Source: Brevundimonas sp. AAP58 (GTDB lineage: Bacteria > Pseudomonadota > Alphaproteobacteria > Caulobacterales > Caulobacteraceae). From it: a stretch of 64,000 bases of DNA. Position numbers and translations under genes: made by a program. The stretch is from the NCBI RefSeq assembly GCF_001295975.1, contig NZ_LJHU01000075.1, positions 1-64,000 on the forward strand, given 5' to 3'. Numbering within the stretch: the first letter of the stretch is position 1; the number at the start of each line of letters is the position of its first letter. Positions 51,854 through 62,294 of the stretch are shown here, in pieces. The notes below the pieces were generated by a model. That model made no database searches. It was not told where the DNA came from and worked only from the letters and a program-made list of their open reading frames with translations.

Positions 51854-52816
51854 CTACGGCCGGCTCGCCATCCCCAACTTGATCGCCTTGGCTTCTTCCG
51901 CGAACTCCCCGCGCTTCACACCCCAAAGCAGGATGATCGGCGCGGCGACATAGACCGAGGAATAGGTGCCGATGATGATGCCGGCCATCAGGGCGATCGA
52001 GAAACCGAACAGGGCCACCCCGCCGAACACCGCCAGCGCCGCCAGTACCATGATCGCCGTTACCCCGGTGATGATGGTCCGGCTCAGGGTCTCGTTGATC
52101 GACAGGTCGATCACGTCCCGAAGCGGCATGGTCTTGTACTTGCGCAGGTTCTCGCGAAGGCGGTCGAACACCACGACGGTGTCGTTCATCGAATAGCCGA
52201 TAACTGTCAGGATGGCGGCCACCATGTTCAGGTTGAACTCCAGCCGGAACAGCACGATCAGCCCGAACACCAGCACGACGTCGTGCACCAGACCCGCCAC
52301 GGCCCCGAAGCCGAACTGCGGCTCGAAGCGGAACCAGATGTAGGCGAACATCAAGGCGACCGCCGCGCCCAGCGCCAGCAGGCCCGAGGTGAACAGCTCG
52401 CTGGAGACCTTGGAGCCCACCACGCTGACGCCGGAATAGGTCACGTCGCCAACCTCGGCGGTCACTGCGGTCTGCACCCGCTCGACCACCGCCGCCTGGA
52501 CCTGACCGTCCGGAATCTGGAACCGCAGGATGGCGCTGGAGTCGTCGTCGATCCCCTGCACGCCCACGTCGCCCATGCCCAGACCATCGACGGCCGAGCG
52601 CACCTGCTCGAGATCCAGCGTCCGGCCATCCGAGGTGGTCAGCTCCATCGCCGCCCCGCCACGGAAGTCGATGCCCATGTTCATGCCGGGGTAGAAGACA
52701 CTGACCACCGAGGCGATGCAGAGCACGGCCGACAGGGCACCGAAGAACTTGGCGAACTTGACGAACTTCAGGCTCGTCTTGATCGGAACGATCTTGATGA
52801 GGGGCCACCAGGTCAT
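51854..52816 (-). CDS. secF: Protein translocase subunit SecF
   Basis: 320 residues from ATG 52816. It has the N-terminal helix, the periplasmic domain opening with GMNMGIDFRGGAAMEL, and the five-helix RND-type core with GYSMNDTVVVFDRLRENLR and DLSINETLSRTIITG. With SecD it uses the proton gradient to pull exported proteins through SecYEG. It starts within the secD stop (ATGA), so the pair is co-translated. Confidence 0.95.
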   Translation of the reverse strand: MTWWPLIKIVPIKTSLKFVKFAKFFGALSAVLCIASVVSVFYPGMNMGIDFRGGAAMELTTSDGRTLDLEQVRSAVDGLGMGDVGVQGIDDDSSAILRFQIPDGQVQAAVVERVQTAVTAEVGDVTYSGVSVVGSKVSSELFTSGLLALGAAVALMFAYIWFRFEPQFGFGAVAGLVHDVVLVFGLIVLFRLEFNLNMVAAILTVIGYSMNDTVVVFDRLRENLRKYKTMPLRDVIDLSINETLSRTIITGVTAIMVLAALAVFGGVALFGFSIALMAGIIIGTYSSVYVAAPIILLWGVKRGEFAEEAKAIKLGMASRP

Positions 52817-54414
52817 CGCACGCTCTCCGCGATCGGCAGGGTCTTGGGTCGGCGCGTCTTCAGCCACCAGGCCAGGAGCACCTGCGCCACCAGGACGGCC
52901 GAGAACACCGAGGTGAACACCCCAATGGTCAGGGTCCATGCGAAGCCGCGCACGGGGCCGGCCCCGAACACGAACATGATCAGGGCGGCGACCAGGGTCG
53001 TGATGTTGGCGTCCAGGATGGTGCCCCAGGCCTTGTTGAAGCCCGCGTCCATCGAGGCGATGACGGACCGACCGGCCCGGGCCTCGTCCCTCATCCGCTC
53101 ATAGATCAGCACGTTGGCGTCGACCGCCACGGCGAAGGTCAGGATCAGACCGGCGATGCCCGGCAAGGTGAGGGTCGCCTGGGTCATCGACATGGCCGCG
53201 ATGATCAGCAGGCCGTTCAGCAACAGGCCCAGGACCGACACGCCCCCAAACAGGAAGCCATAGGCGAGGAACATAAAGACGATAATGATCACAAACGCGA
53301 TCGCCGTCGAAAGCGCGCCCGCCGCCACGGCGTCGGCTCCGAGCTCGGCGGTCACCGTGCGCCGCTCCTCGACCGTCAGGGGGGCGGGCAGCGCCCCGCC
53401 GTTGAGCAGATTGACCAGCTCGGCCGCGCTCTCGATCGTGAAGCTGCCCGTGATCTGGCCGGTCCCTCCGGTGATGGGGCTGATGATGGTCGGCGCCGAG
53501 ATGACCCGTCCATCCAGGATGATGGCGAACGGTCGTCCGATGTTCTGCGCCGTCGCCTCGCCGAAGCGCCGCGCGCCCTGGCCGTCGAAGCGGAAGTCGA
53601 TGGCGGGCCGGCCACTCTCGTCGGCGCCGACGTTGGCGCGGGTGAGGTTCTCGCCCGACACCAGGATACGGCGCTTCACCAAATAGGGTGTACCCAACTC
53701 ATCCTGCAGCAGCTCCGCATCCGGCGGGATCAGGCCGGTCTGGATCGCCTGGGTCTGGTTCTCGACATCGACCATCTGGAAGGTCAGCTGGGCGGTCTGG
53801 CCGATGACCCGTTCCAGCGCGGCCGGATCGCTCTCGCCCGGAGCCTGGACCACGATGCGCTCGGCACCCTGACGGGTGATCGAGGGCTCGCGCGTGCCGA
53901 GCGAGTCGATCCGTCGGCGAACGACCTCGATGGACTGGTCCACCGCCTGCGACGCCATGCTGTTCCAGACCGCGTCGGTAAAGGCGAACCGCAGCCGGTC
54001 TGACCCCACGCGCTGCACCGTCCGCTCGGGCTGGCCGTTCGCCCCCGGCGCGCCGGCCGCCTGTTGCAGGGCCTCAAAGGCCGCGTCCTGCTGGGCGGCG
54101 TTCGCGAGGGTGACCAGGGCGCCGCGCTCTTCGCGCGCGATCGCCGTCGTGGCGATGCGCTCCTCGCGCAGGGTGACGCGCACGTCCTCCACGAGGTTCG
54201 AGACGCGCTTGGTCCGCATCTCGGCCGTGTCGACCTCCAGCAGCAGATACGAGCCGCCGCGCAGATCCAGACCCAGGTTCAGTGTCCCCTTGGGCAGGAA
54301 GCCGGGCAGGGCCTCGCGCTGCGCGGGCGTGAGCATGTTCGGCAGGGCGAACAGCACCCCGAACACGACCGACAGGACGACGATGATGACCTTCCAGCGC
54401 GACAGCTGAACCAT
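52813..54414 (-). CDS. secD: Protein translocase subunit SecD
   Basis: 533 residues. LNLGLDLRGGSYLLLEVD near the N-terminus is the SecD hallmark. The periplasmic P1 region contains VRRRIDSLGTREPSITRQGAERIVVQAPG, and the C-terminal helices end with ALPAPLTVEERRTVTAELG and MRDEARAGRSVIASMDAGF. It works with SecF and YajC. The gene order yajC-secD-secF on the minus strand is standard. Confidence 0.95.
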   Translation of the reverse strand: MVQLSRWKVIIVVLSVVFGVLFALPNMLTPAQREALPGFLPKGTLNLGLDLRGGSYLLLEVDTAEMRTKRVSNLVEDVRVTLREERIATTAIAREERGALVTLANAAQQDAAFEALQQAAGAPGANGQPERTVQRVGSDRLRFAFTDAVWNSMASQAVDQSIEVVRRRIDSLGTREPSITRQGAERIVVQAPGESDPAALERVIGQTAQLTFQMVDVENQTQAIQTGLIPPDAELLQDELGTPYLVKRRILVSGENLTRANVGADESGRPAIDFRFDGQGARRFGEATAQNIGRPFAIILDGRVISAPTIISPITGGTGQITGSFTIESAAELVNLLNGGALPAPLTVEERRTVTAELGADAVAAGALSTAIAFVIIIVFMFLAYGFLFGGVSVLGLLLNGLLIIAAMSMTQATLTLPGIAGLILTFAVAVDANVLIYERMRDEARAGRSVIASMDAGFNKAWGTILDANITTLVAALIMFVFGAGPVRGFAWTLTIGVFTSVFSAVLVAQVLLAWWLKTRRPKTLPIAESVR

Positions 54415-54444
54415 GGACGGCGCTTTCGTTTCAGCGTGCGGCGA

Positions 54445-54771
54445 TCAACCCTTGGCGGGCTTGGAGTCGTTGGCGGCGATAGCGGTGCGGTTCCTGACCT
54501 CGGCGATCATGGCCTTGACCACCCGCACATTGACCGAGGGCGCGATCTCGACATTGACCTCGGCGTCCTCGACGCGGGTCACCTTGCCGATGAGGCCCGA
54601 CGACAGGACGATGGTGTCGCCGCGCTTCACCGCCGCGATCAGCGCCGCGTGCTCCTTGGCCCGCTTCTGCTGCGGACGGATCAGCAGGAAGTAGAACAGC
54701 ACGAAAATGGCGATGAACGGCAGGAACTGCACGATCAGCGCGAGAACGCCGCCATCAGCGGGTGTGGTCAT
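54445..54771 (-). CDS. yajC: Preprotein translocase subunit YajC
   Basis: 108 residues from ATG 54771. One transmembrane helix (FLPFIAIFVLFYFLLIRPQ) is followed by the conserved QQKRAKEHAALIAAVKRGDTIVLSSGLIGKV stretch. The C-terminal half (VNVEIAPSVNVRVVKAMIAEV) is the short YajC domain. It associates with SecDF. A composite palindromic repeat lies ~110 bases upstream of its ATG. Confidence 0.93.
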   Translation of the reverse strand: MTTPADGGVLALIVQFLPFIAIFVLFYFLLIRPQQKRAKEHAALIAAVKRGDTIVLSSGLIGKVTRVEDAEVNVEIAPSVNVRVVKAMIAEVRNRTAIAANDSKPAKG

Positions 54772-54879
54772 GGTGTCTTCCCCGACAGTCGGGCCAGCCT
54801 CACAGTCGGGCGCCCTCACGAAAACAAGGCGCGTTACCTAGGGCCGGGCGCGGGAAGATGCAACGCGCGCGTCACTCTT

Positions 54880-55020
54880 CCTCCCCTGCACGGGGAGGGT
54901 GGCGCGCAGCGCCAGGTGGAGGCGGCAAGGCTGAACACGCGCAATGTCGGCGATTGGCTCGCCGGGCCGCCCCCACCCGCTCTCCACTCCGCTTCGACCA
55001 CTCTCCCCCGAGCGGGAGGG
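54880..55020. repeat. Composite palindromic repeat, copy 3
   Basis: The left hairpin CCTCCCC-tgcac-GGGGAGG, the central AGGTGGAGGCGGC / GGGCCGCCCCCACCC arms (imperfect) and the right hairpin CTCTCCCC-cgagc-GGGAGGG repeat the plan of copies 1 and 2. It lies between yajC and the LysM/LytM lipoprotein gene. Confidence 0.85.
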
Positions 55021-55031
55021 AAACGCCGCGA

Positions 55032-56087
55032 TCACCTCGGCAACACCGTCAGCGGATCAATCGCCACGGGCTCGTCGCCCTGCATGCGCCGGGTCTCGAA
55101 GTGGATCGAAGGGCGTCCATCCCCTGCCGTGAGCCCGACCGTGCCGATCTGCTGGCCCGCCCGGACGGTCTGGTTGTCCTCCACCGTGGCCGAGCCAAGA
55201 TGGCCATAGACCGTCCGCCAGCCGCCACGATGAGTGATCAGGACCGTCAGGCCCTGACCGGGCAGGTCGTCCCCGACATACCCCACCACGCCGTCCGCCG
55301 CCGCGACGACGGCGGCCCCTGCCGGCGCGCCGATATTGATGCCATTGTTGCGCTCGCCCAGACCCACCGGCCCGAAACGCCTCACGATGTCGCCGCGCAC
55401 CGGCCATTGCAGGGCGACTGAGCCCGCCGCAGCCACGCCGGTCTGTCCGCTCGTCGCAGGCTGGCGTGGGGGCGGCGGGGTGGCCGGATTGCCCGACGGA
55501 GGCGGTGGCGGCGGCGGCGCGATCCCGTTCTCGGGCACCAGCACGCCCCTTGGCGTCGGCCCGGTGGCGTAGGGGTCGGTCCCTGTATCGACCGCGCTGT
55601 CGGGCAGGATGATCGACTGCCCCACCGTGATCGCGCCCCTTGGCCCCAGGCCGTTCAAGTCGATCAGGATCTGCACAGGCGTCTGGAACCGGCGCCCCAC
55701 GCCCGAGATCGTGTCGCCCGGTTGAATCACATAGGCCGCCCCGGCGCTCACCGTCGTCGGCGCGGTGGTCGCCGGGGGCGGGACATAGGTGGCTCCTGGT
55801 GGACTGGAGGCAGTCGGTGGCTGCGCATCGGCCGATACGCCCGAGGACGGGGGCGGCAAGGCCCCGCCCTCTATCGGCTCGACAGGCGCAATGGCGGGCG
55901 GTGGGGCCTCATAGACCGGCGGTGTGGGCTGGCTTGGCGCGGTGTAGGGCGGCGGCGGTACATTCGTCGCATACCCCGTCATGGGCCGAGTCGGATACCG
56001 CGGCGCCTCCGGATAACTGGCGCAGGCCGTCGCGATCATCCCCAGGAGCGTGATCGCCCCAATCCTGACCCACTGTCCGAGCGCCAT
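55032..56087 (-). CDS. LysM/LytM (M23-like) lipoprotein, NlpD-type, catalytically degenerate
   Basis: 351 residues from ATG 56087 (AGCGGAGGGG upstream). The lipobox is IATAC (Cys at ~22). A long Pro-rich linker follows, then a LysM domain (~130-190: YVIQPGDTISGVGRRFQTPVQILIDLN), a second Pro/Gly-rich stretch and a C-terminal LytM/M23 domain from ~250. The catalytic residues are replaced: NNGINIGAP stands where HxGxDI is needed, and SIHFETR where HxHFE is needed. Such degenerate LytM proteins activate amidases (NlpD/EnvC principle). This suggests a role in cell separation or outer-membrane anchoring (inference). Confidence 0.85.
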   Translation of the reverse strand: MALGQWVRIGAITLLGMIATACASYPEAPRYPTRPMTGYATNVPPPPYTAPSQPTPPVYEAPPPAIAPVEPIEGGALPPPSSGVSADAQPPTASSPPGATYVPPPATTAPTTVSAGAAYVIQPGDTISGVGRRFQTPVQILIDLNGLGPRGAITVGQSIILPDSAVDTGTDPYATGPTPRGVLVPENGIAPPPPPPPSGNPATPPPPRQPATSGQTGVAAAGSVALQWPVRGDIVRRFGPVGLGERNNGINIGAPAGAAVVAAADGVVGYVGDDLPGQGLTVLITHRGGWRTVYGHLGSATVEDNQTVRAGQQIGTVGLTAGDGRPSIHFETRRMQGDEPVAIDPLTVLPR

Positions 56088-56162
56088 CCGCCCCTCCGCT
56101 TGATCGCCCCGAGTCGATGTTGCAGCCATACCGTGAAACCGCGCGAAAGTGGGGCGGAAAGG

Positions 56163-56930
56163 TTAATGGGGCACCCCGGCTCGACGATAGACGCGGACCT
56201 GAACCCTGCGGTTCAGCGGCTCCGACACGTCGTCCGCCGTAGGGCGTGACAGCGCCGTTTCGCCGCTCGCTTGCAATTCGATGTCGGACCAGAGCACGCC
56301 GAGTCTCGCGAATGCGCGGGCGACGCTTTCGGCACGCGCCATCGACAGTCGGTGATTGTCCTCGACCGAGCCAACCGTGTCGGCGAACCCCTGGATCACC
56401 ACGCGGCTTTCCCCTGGTTGATAGCCAAACATCGCCAGCCGCAATCCGATCTCCTGCTCTGCCGGCACGACGGCGCTTCCACTTTGGAAGATCACGAACG
56501 GCATTTCGTAGTGGCTCAGTCTCGGAGGCGGCGGCGGCTCTCCGGGCGGCGGCTCATCAAACAGTATGACCACACGACGATTGACCTCATGAGACAGGCC
56601 GCCCGGCCTTGCCGGGCGTCGCGCTCCGTGGACTTCGATATCGACGGCCGCTGGGTTCACACCCTGCGTGACCAGCTCCAGCATCATAGTGCGGGCCCGC
56701 AGCCCATCCAGCCCAGGGATGCCCTCCTCCGCGACATCCAGGTGTCCTTCCACGGTCAACCGACGGCGCATGGGCTCACGCATCCAGTAGAGCGCAGCCT
56801 CGCGCGCGACCTGATAGCCTCGGGGAGACAGTTCCGCCCGGCCGTGCTCAAACCAGCCGACGTATTCGTGGGCAGCCGCCCGGCTCGCCAAAAGCGCGCC
56901 GATGAAGCCGAGCAGAACCGCGGCCCGCAT
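56163..56930 (-). CDS. OmpA-family protein with two OmpA-like modules
   Basis: 255 residues. A signal peptide (MRAAVLLGFIGALLASRAAA) is followed by two OmpA/MotB-like units. The first spans ~25-125 (GRAELSPRGYQVA, VEGHLD, RARTMMLELVTQGV, NRRVVI). The second spans ~140-250 (FQSGSAVVPAEQEI, VVIQGFADTVGSVEDNHRLSMARAESVARAF, NRRVQVRVY; quoted in parts only). The second keeps the peptidoglycan-binding Asp and Arg; the first is more divergent. There is no beta-barrel. It overlaps pcm by one base. Confidence 0.8.
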   Translation of the reverse strand: MRAAVLLGFIGALLASRAAAHEYVGWFEHGRAELSPRGYQVAREAALYWMREPMRRRLTVEGHLDVAEEGIPGLDGLRARTMMLELVTQGVNPAAVDIEVHGARRPARPGGLSHEVNRRVVILFDEPPPGEPPPPPRLSHYEMPFVIFQSGSAVVPAEQEIGLRLAMFGYQPGESRVVIQGFADTVGSVEDNHRLSMARAESVARAFARLGVLWSDIELQASGETALSRPTADDVSEPLNRRVQVRVYRRAGVPH

Positions 56931-57574
56931 CACCCCTCCTTCGCCGTGCCCTCGACCAAGGGCACGAATCGAACCTCGCACAGGCTCTCGCGCCGGAAAC
57001 TCCCGTCCGCCTGCCCAACGTAGCGATGCAGCATCTGCACCGACGTCCGCCCCACCGGCGCGACCAGCACCCCGCCGGGCTTCAGCTGCTTCAACAGTTC
57101 CGTCGGCTCGGTGGGCGCCGCCGCCGTCACCATGATCCGGTCGAACGGCGCCTGCTCGGGCCAGCCGAGGCCGCCGTCGGAATGGCGCGTGATGACGTTG
57201 TCGATTCCCAGCGTCCGCAGCTTCGCCTCGGCCTCGACCAGCAGGCTCCGATACCGCTCCACCGAATAGACATAGCGCGCCAGGCGGCTCAGGACCGCGC
57301 ACTGGTATCCGCTGCCTGTGCCGATCTCGAGCACCCGGTGGCGCGGCTCGACCATCAGGGCCTGGGTCATCAGGCCGACGATGTAGGGCTGGCTGATCGT
57401 CTGGGCGCAGTCGATCGGCAGGGCCTGGTCCTCCCACGCCTGATCGAGAAACTTCTCGTGCACGAACACGGCGCGGTCGATGGATTCCATCGCCCCCAGC
57501 ACCCGCGCGTCGGTCACCCCCTGTTGCCGCAGCGACAGGATCAGGCGACCCGCACGATCGTTCGACAGATTCAT
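56930..57574 (-). CDS. pcm: Protein-L-isoaspartate O-methyltransferase
   Basis: 214 residues. The SAM motif VLEIGTGSGYQCAVLSRLA and the family motifs ALPIDCAQTISQPYIVGLMTQAL and DRIMVTAAAP are clear. It methylates L-isoaspartyl residues so that damaged proteins can revert. It lies next to surE (overlap of four bases), a pairing widespread in proteobacteria. Length is usual. The ATG at 57574 is in the surE stop region. Confidence 0.94.
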   Translation of the reverse strand: MNLSNDRAGRLILSLRQQGVTDARVLGAMESIDRAVFVHEKFLDQAWEDQALPIDCAQTISQPYIVGLMTQALMVEPRHRVLEIGTGSGYQCAVLSRLARYVYSVERYRSLLVEAEAKLRTLGIDNVITRHSDGGLGWPEQAPFDRIMVTAAAPTEPTELLKQLKPGGVLVAPVGRTSVQMLHRYVGQADGSFRRESLCEVRFVPLVEGTAKEG

Positions 57575-58347
57575 CTGGGCGGCACCCCGCCCAGCACGCC
57601 TTTCAGCTCATGCACGCTCTCGCGGTGCGTCAGGTCGATGTGAAGCGGCGTGACCGAGATCTTGCCGTCGTCCATGGCCCGCAGATCCGTGCCCGGCGCA
57701 TGGTCCTGCTTCGTCCCGCGAAAGCTCATCCAGAAATAGTCGCGTCCGCGCAGGTCGGTGCGTTTCACGGCGTGCATCTCGCCCTCGTTGCGGAACCCCT
57801 GCCGCGTCACTTCCACCTCGGTCACGCCTTCCGGTGCCCGGGCGGGGAAGTTCAGGTTCATCACCACGCCCTCGGCCCATTTCTGCGCCAGCAGCCGGCG
57901 GATGATGGCTGGGGCATAGGTCTCCGCGGTCTCCCAGTGGGCCGTCACCTCGTCGTGGAACCGCTCCAGGCTCTGGCTGAGCGCGATGGAGCGGATGCCG
58001 AACGCCATCCCCTGCAACGCCCCCGCGACCGTCCCGGAATAGGAGCAGTCCTCCCCCACATTGTGCCCCCGGTTGACGCCGGAGAGGACCAGATCGGGCC
58101 GCTCCGGCATCAGGTCGTTGACCGCCAGCACCACGCAGTCCGTCGGCGTCCCCGTCACCGCGAACCGCCGCTCCCCCAGCCGGTTGACGCGCAGGGGCTC
58201 GGTCAGGGTGATCCCCCGCCCCTTGCCCGACTGCTCCTCCTGCGGCGCCACGGTCCAGACGTCGTCGGACAGGGTCCGCGCGATGCGTTCCAGGCAAGCC
58301 AGCCCCTCGGCTTCGACGCCGTCGTCGTTGGTCAGCAGGATGCGCAA
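57571..58347 (-). CDS. surE: 5'/3'-nucleotidase SurE
   Basis: 258 residues. MRILLTNDDGVEAEGLACLERIA is the SurE start, with the metal-binding DD and an Asn. SGVNRGHNVGEDCSYSGTVAGALQG forms the rest of the active site. It dephosphorylates nucleoside monophosphates and short polyphosphates in stationary phase. The pcm gene follows with a four-base overlap. Confidence 0.95.
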   Translation of the reverse strand: MRILLTNDDGVEAEGLACLERIARTLSDDVWTVAPQEEQSGKGRGITLTEPLRVNRLGERRFAVTGTPTDCVVLAVNDLMPERPDLVLSGVNRGHNVGEDCSYSGTVAGALQGMAFGIRSIALSQSLERFHDEVTAHWETAETYAPAIIRRLLAQKWAEGVVMNLNFPARAPEGVTEVEVTRQGFRNEGEMHAVKRTDLRGRDYFWMSFRGTKQDHAPGTDLRAMDDGKISVTPLHIDLTHRESVHELKGVLGGVPPR

Positions 58348-58356
58348 TCGGGTCCC

Positions 58357-58737
58357 TTAGCGAATGGCTTCGATGGTTTGGGCCAGGATCACGAACGAGG
58401 CCCCGCATTCGTTGCGGACGATGGATCCCTCATGCACGTAGCGGTCGCCCGGAAGGTCGTCGGACCAGGCCAGGGTTGTTCCGGTGATCCGCACCATCTG
58501 CCCGCCGATGTCGCCTGACCGGCGGCGCTCGTCGCGCGGCAGGGCACCCGAGACGCAAGGCCGCTGCAGCCCGGCGCGATAGCGGTTCTCGCTGTCCATC
58601 AGCAGGAACTCCTCGCCCGAGAACCAGACGAAGCCTTCGAAGGTGGTCTGTCCCTGCGCATAGGCCGTGCGCTCCGGGCTCACCGAGGCGCAGCCGGCGA
58701 CGAGGGCGGCGAGGGTCAGGATCGGCAGGATCTTCAT
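58357..58737 (-). CDS. Hypothetical small lipoprotein
   Basis: 126 residues with a signal peptide and lipobox (LAALVAGCASVSPE; Cys at about 16). The mature part has three cysteines (CVSG, NECGA and the lipid one), with FEGFVWFSGEEFLLMDSENRYR and MVRITGTTLAWSDDLPGDRYVHEGS-type beta strands. No named family was recognised. It is between serS (3-base gap) and surE (9-base gap) on the same strand, so it belongs to one operon. Confidence 0.7.
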   Translation of the reverse strand: MKILPILTLAALVAGCASVSPERTAYAQGQTTFEGFVWFSGEEFLLMDSENRYRAGLQRPCVSGALPRDERRRSGDIGGQMVRITGTTLAWSDDLPGDRYVHEGSIVRNECGASFVILAQTIEAIR

Positions 58738-58740
58738 GGT

Positions 58741-60117
<1,377 letters not shown>

Positions 60118-60223
60118 TCAGGAGGAAGCGGTTGCTCTAGCGGGCGTCGCGGGCGTCCGCAAAACCTTCCTTCTCCCCATGCGGGTCGAGGCCGTCGCGT
60201 GCGGCTCGCGAGCGGGCGAGGGA

Positions 60224-60643
60224 CTATCGCTTGAGCAGCCGATCCTTGGCCGCATTCAGCTTGGCCGCGAGCCCCTCCGTGCCACCCTGGTCGGGATGCG
60301 CCCGCGCCATGAGCCGTCGCCAGGCGGCCGTGATGTCCTGGGCCGTCGCGTCGGCGGTCACGCCCAGAATGGAGCGCGCCTCGGCGTCGGACAGGCCTTC
60401 GGCGCGCGGCGGGACCGAGCGGATACGCGACGCCAGCGTCAGCCAGAGGGCTGCCCCGCACAGGCCCGCGCCCGTGATCCAGGCACCCCGCGACAGGGCC
60501 AGCGCCCCTCCTCCCAGCAAGGCGGCGGCGATCAGGGTGGCGGTCACCCGCCACTGGCCCCGACGCGGCCCCTCGGTCTGGCGGCCGAGGCGAACCAGGG
60601 CCCAGACGACGATGCCCGCCAGCACGAGCCAGATCAGGCTCAT
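60224..60643 (-). CDS. Membrane-anchored J-domain protein
   Basis: 139 residues. Two N-terminal hydrophobic segments (SLIWLVLAGIVVWALVRL and GAWITGAGLCGAALWLTLA, with a third possible in between) precede a C-terminal J domain (~85-139) with SILGVTADATAQDITAAWRRLMARAHPDQGG. The HPD motif needed to stimulate DnaK is intact. The layout resembles TIM14/Pam18 and alphaproteobacterial DnaJ-like membrane proteins. Partner and role unknown. It follows mipZ by 12 bases. Confidence 0.85.
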   Translation of the reverse strand: MSLIWLVLAGIVVWALVRLGRQTEGPRRGQWRVTATLIAAALLGGGALALSRGAWITGAGLCGAALWLTLASRIRSVPPRAEGLSDAEARSILGVTADATAQDITAAWRRLMARAHPDQGGTEGLAAKLNAAKDRLLKR

Positions 60644-60655
60644 CCGTTCATCCGG

Positions 60656-61495
60656 TCACGCGGCGGCGTCGAGGGCGGGCAGGCTGACGTCTTCCAGCCC
60701 CAGGGCCTGCATGAGGTTTCTCATCTCCTGACGCGCGGCGACGTGGGCCAGAGACACGGCGACCGGCCGCACCTCATTAGACAGGTCCGCCACGGTCAGG
60801 CCGAAGGGGAACAGCTCGCGATAGATGACGCGGTCGCGCAAACCCGGCCCGACGCGAAAACCCACGCGCTTGGCCAGTTTCAGCATGCGCTCTTCCAGAC
60901 GCTTGCGGTTCCGGGCCTCGGCGACGGCGAGGCGGTTGGTGACGACCACCCAATCGATGGCGGCGTGGCGGCCTTCCTTGATGGCGCGGTGCTTGCGCGC
61001 CTCCCAGACGCTTTCGGAATAGGTGGAGGGCTTGAGCAGCTCAAGCGTCACCGGATCGACCGAGCCCAGCATGTCGAAGTCGACGAAGCTGTCGTTCATC
61101 GGCGTGACGATCTGGTCGGCGCGAGCGTGGGCGGCGCGAGACAGCGGCGTGTCACCGCCGGGCGTGTCGATCAGGATGACCTCGGCACCGGAAGCGGCGG
61201 CTTCGGCGAAGGCGGCGTCGAAGCGGGCGATCTGCTCGGCCTCGTCGGCGCGGGCCAGCGCCTTGCCATCGCCAAGGTCCGGTTCGGACGGCATGGGCAG
61301 GACCACGCCGTTGGCCGCCGTCCAGGCGGCGCGGTGGGTGAAGAAATGGCTCATCGACCGCTGGCGCAGGTCGAGGTCCAGGATGGCCACGCGATGACCC
61401 GCGTGCAGCAGGCCGCAGACGATGTGGATAGCGAGCGTGGACTTGCCCGCCCCGCCCTTTTCATTGCCGACGACGATGACCCGAGGCTGCGTCAT
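60656..61495 (-). CDS. mipZ: Division-plane positioning ATPase MipZ
   Basis: 279 residues from ATG 61495; longer frames lack family sequence. The deviant Walker A is VVGNEKGGAGKST, and the MipZ-specific stretches are LDLRQRSMSHFF and PMNDSFVDFDMLG. AILDLDLR and LIDTPGGDTPLSR complete the nucleotide site. In Caulobacter MipZ forms gradients from the poles by binding ParB and DNA and inhibits FtsZ, placing division at midcell. Its presence strongly supports an alphaproteobacterial, Caulobacter-like host. Confidence 0.93.
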   Translation of the reverse strand: MTQPRVIVVGNEKGGAGKSTLAIHIVCGLLHAGHRVAILDLDLRQRSMSHFFTHRAAWTAANGVVLPMPSEPDLGDGKALARADEAEQIARFDAAFAEAAASGAEVILIDTPGGDTPLSRAAHARADQIVTPMNDSFVDFDMLGSVDPVTLELLKPSTYSESVWEARKHRAIKEGRHAAIDWVVVTNRLAVAEARNRKRLEERMLKLAKRVGFRVGPGLRDRVIYRELFPFGLTVADLSNEVRPVAVSLAHVAARQEMRNLMQALGLEDVSLPALDAAA

Positions 61496-61597
61496 GACTG
61501 GTCCCAAAGCGGCCGACTCACTTTGCCGACCCAAGGCCCGCAGACTCGCCAGCGGCGAAGCGAACGTCAACGAAAGGTTAAATGAAGGCTGTGGGTT

Positions 61598-62230
61598 TCA
61601 GCCCCGACGCAGGCAACCCAGATCGGCGGCGTCGGCGGCGCGGCAGACAGCGCGGGCGGCATCGGCCGGAGCGGCGACCTTGAGCCGGGTCAGGGTGCGG
61701 CCATCGACTTCCACGGATTCGAAGGCCGGGGTCAGGGCTGAAACCGTCTCACCGGCGGCGGCGATGCGGGTCCAGGCCTCGCGCGCGGCGGCGGGGCTGG
61801 AGAAGGCACCGAGCTGAAGCGTCTGAAGCACGACCTGCGGGCGGAGTTCGTCGGTGGCGCGCGTCACTTCCTGGACGATGGCTCGGGTGACGGCAGGAGC
61901 AGCAGCCTCCACAGCGGCGGGAGCGGCACGCTCGACAGCGCCGCGCAGTCCGGCGTCGCGGGCGTCCCACAGGGCGTGGGGGTCGAGGACCTCGACGCGC
62001 AGGGCTCCGGGTTCGGCCACCTGTTCGGCGGTGACGAAGGCGGGGCGCAAGCCGGCCTCGGCGGCCGTCGCGGGCGCGTCACCGTCCAGCGGGATCTCGG
62101 CGATGGAACGGGCGAGATTTTCGAAGCGGTGTGGATCGCTCTCGACGAAACCGCAGGAGGCGGTCGACAGGCCGAGAAGGCCGATCACGACTGGACGAAG
62201 CATTCTGCCGGGCGTCATAAGCGCTGTCAT
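61598..62230 (-). CDS. SPOR-domain lipoprotein
   Basis: 210 residues from ATG 62230 (ATG 62218 also possible). The lipobox is STASC (Cys at ~26) after LRPVVIGLLGLS. A helical Ala/Arg-rich middle leads to a C-terminal SPOR-like domain (~135-205): VVLQTLQLGAFSSPAAAREAWTRI and a final RAADAADLGC. SPOR domains bind denuded peptidoglycan at division sites, which suits its position beside mipZ. It is divergent from panC. Confidence 0.75.
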   Translation of the reverse strand: MTALMTPGRMLRPVVIGLLGLSTASCGFVESDPHRFENLARSIAEIPLDGDAPATAAEAGLRPAFVTAEQVAEPGALRVEVLDPHALWDARDAGLRGAVERAAPAAVEAAAPAVTRAIVQEVTRATDELRPQVVLQTLQLGAFSSPAAAREAWTRIAAAGETVSALTPAFESVEVDGRTLTRLKVAAPADAARAVCRAADAADLGCLRRG

Positions 62231-62294
62231 AGCCGACGACCTCTCAAGGCTCGGCGAACGAACACGCTTAAATGGCAAGGTTAATCCGGTAAGC

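Noticed and set aside
62262-62286. Full CtrA box upstream of panC
   Set aside because: Two TTAA words are present, but the spacer is nine bases, not the seven of the CtrA consensus.
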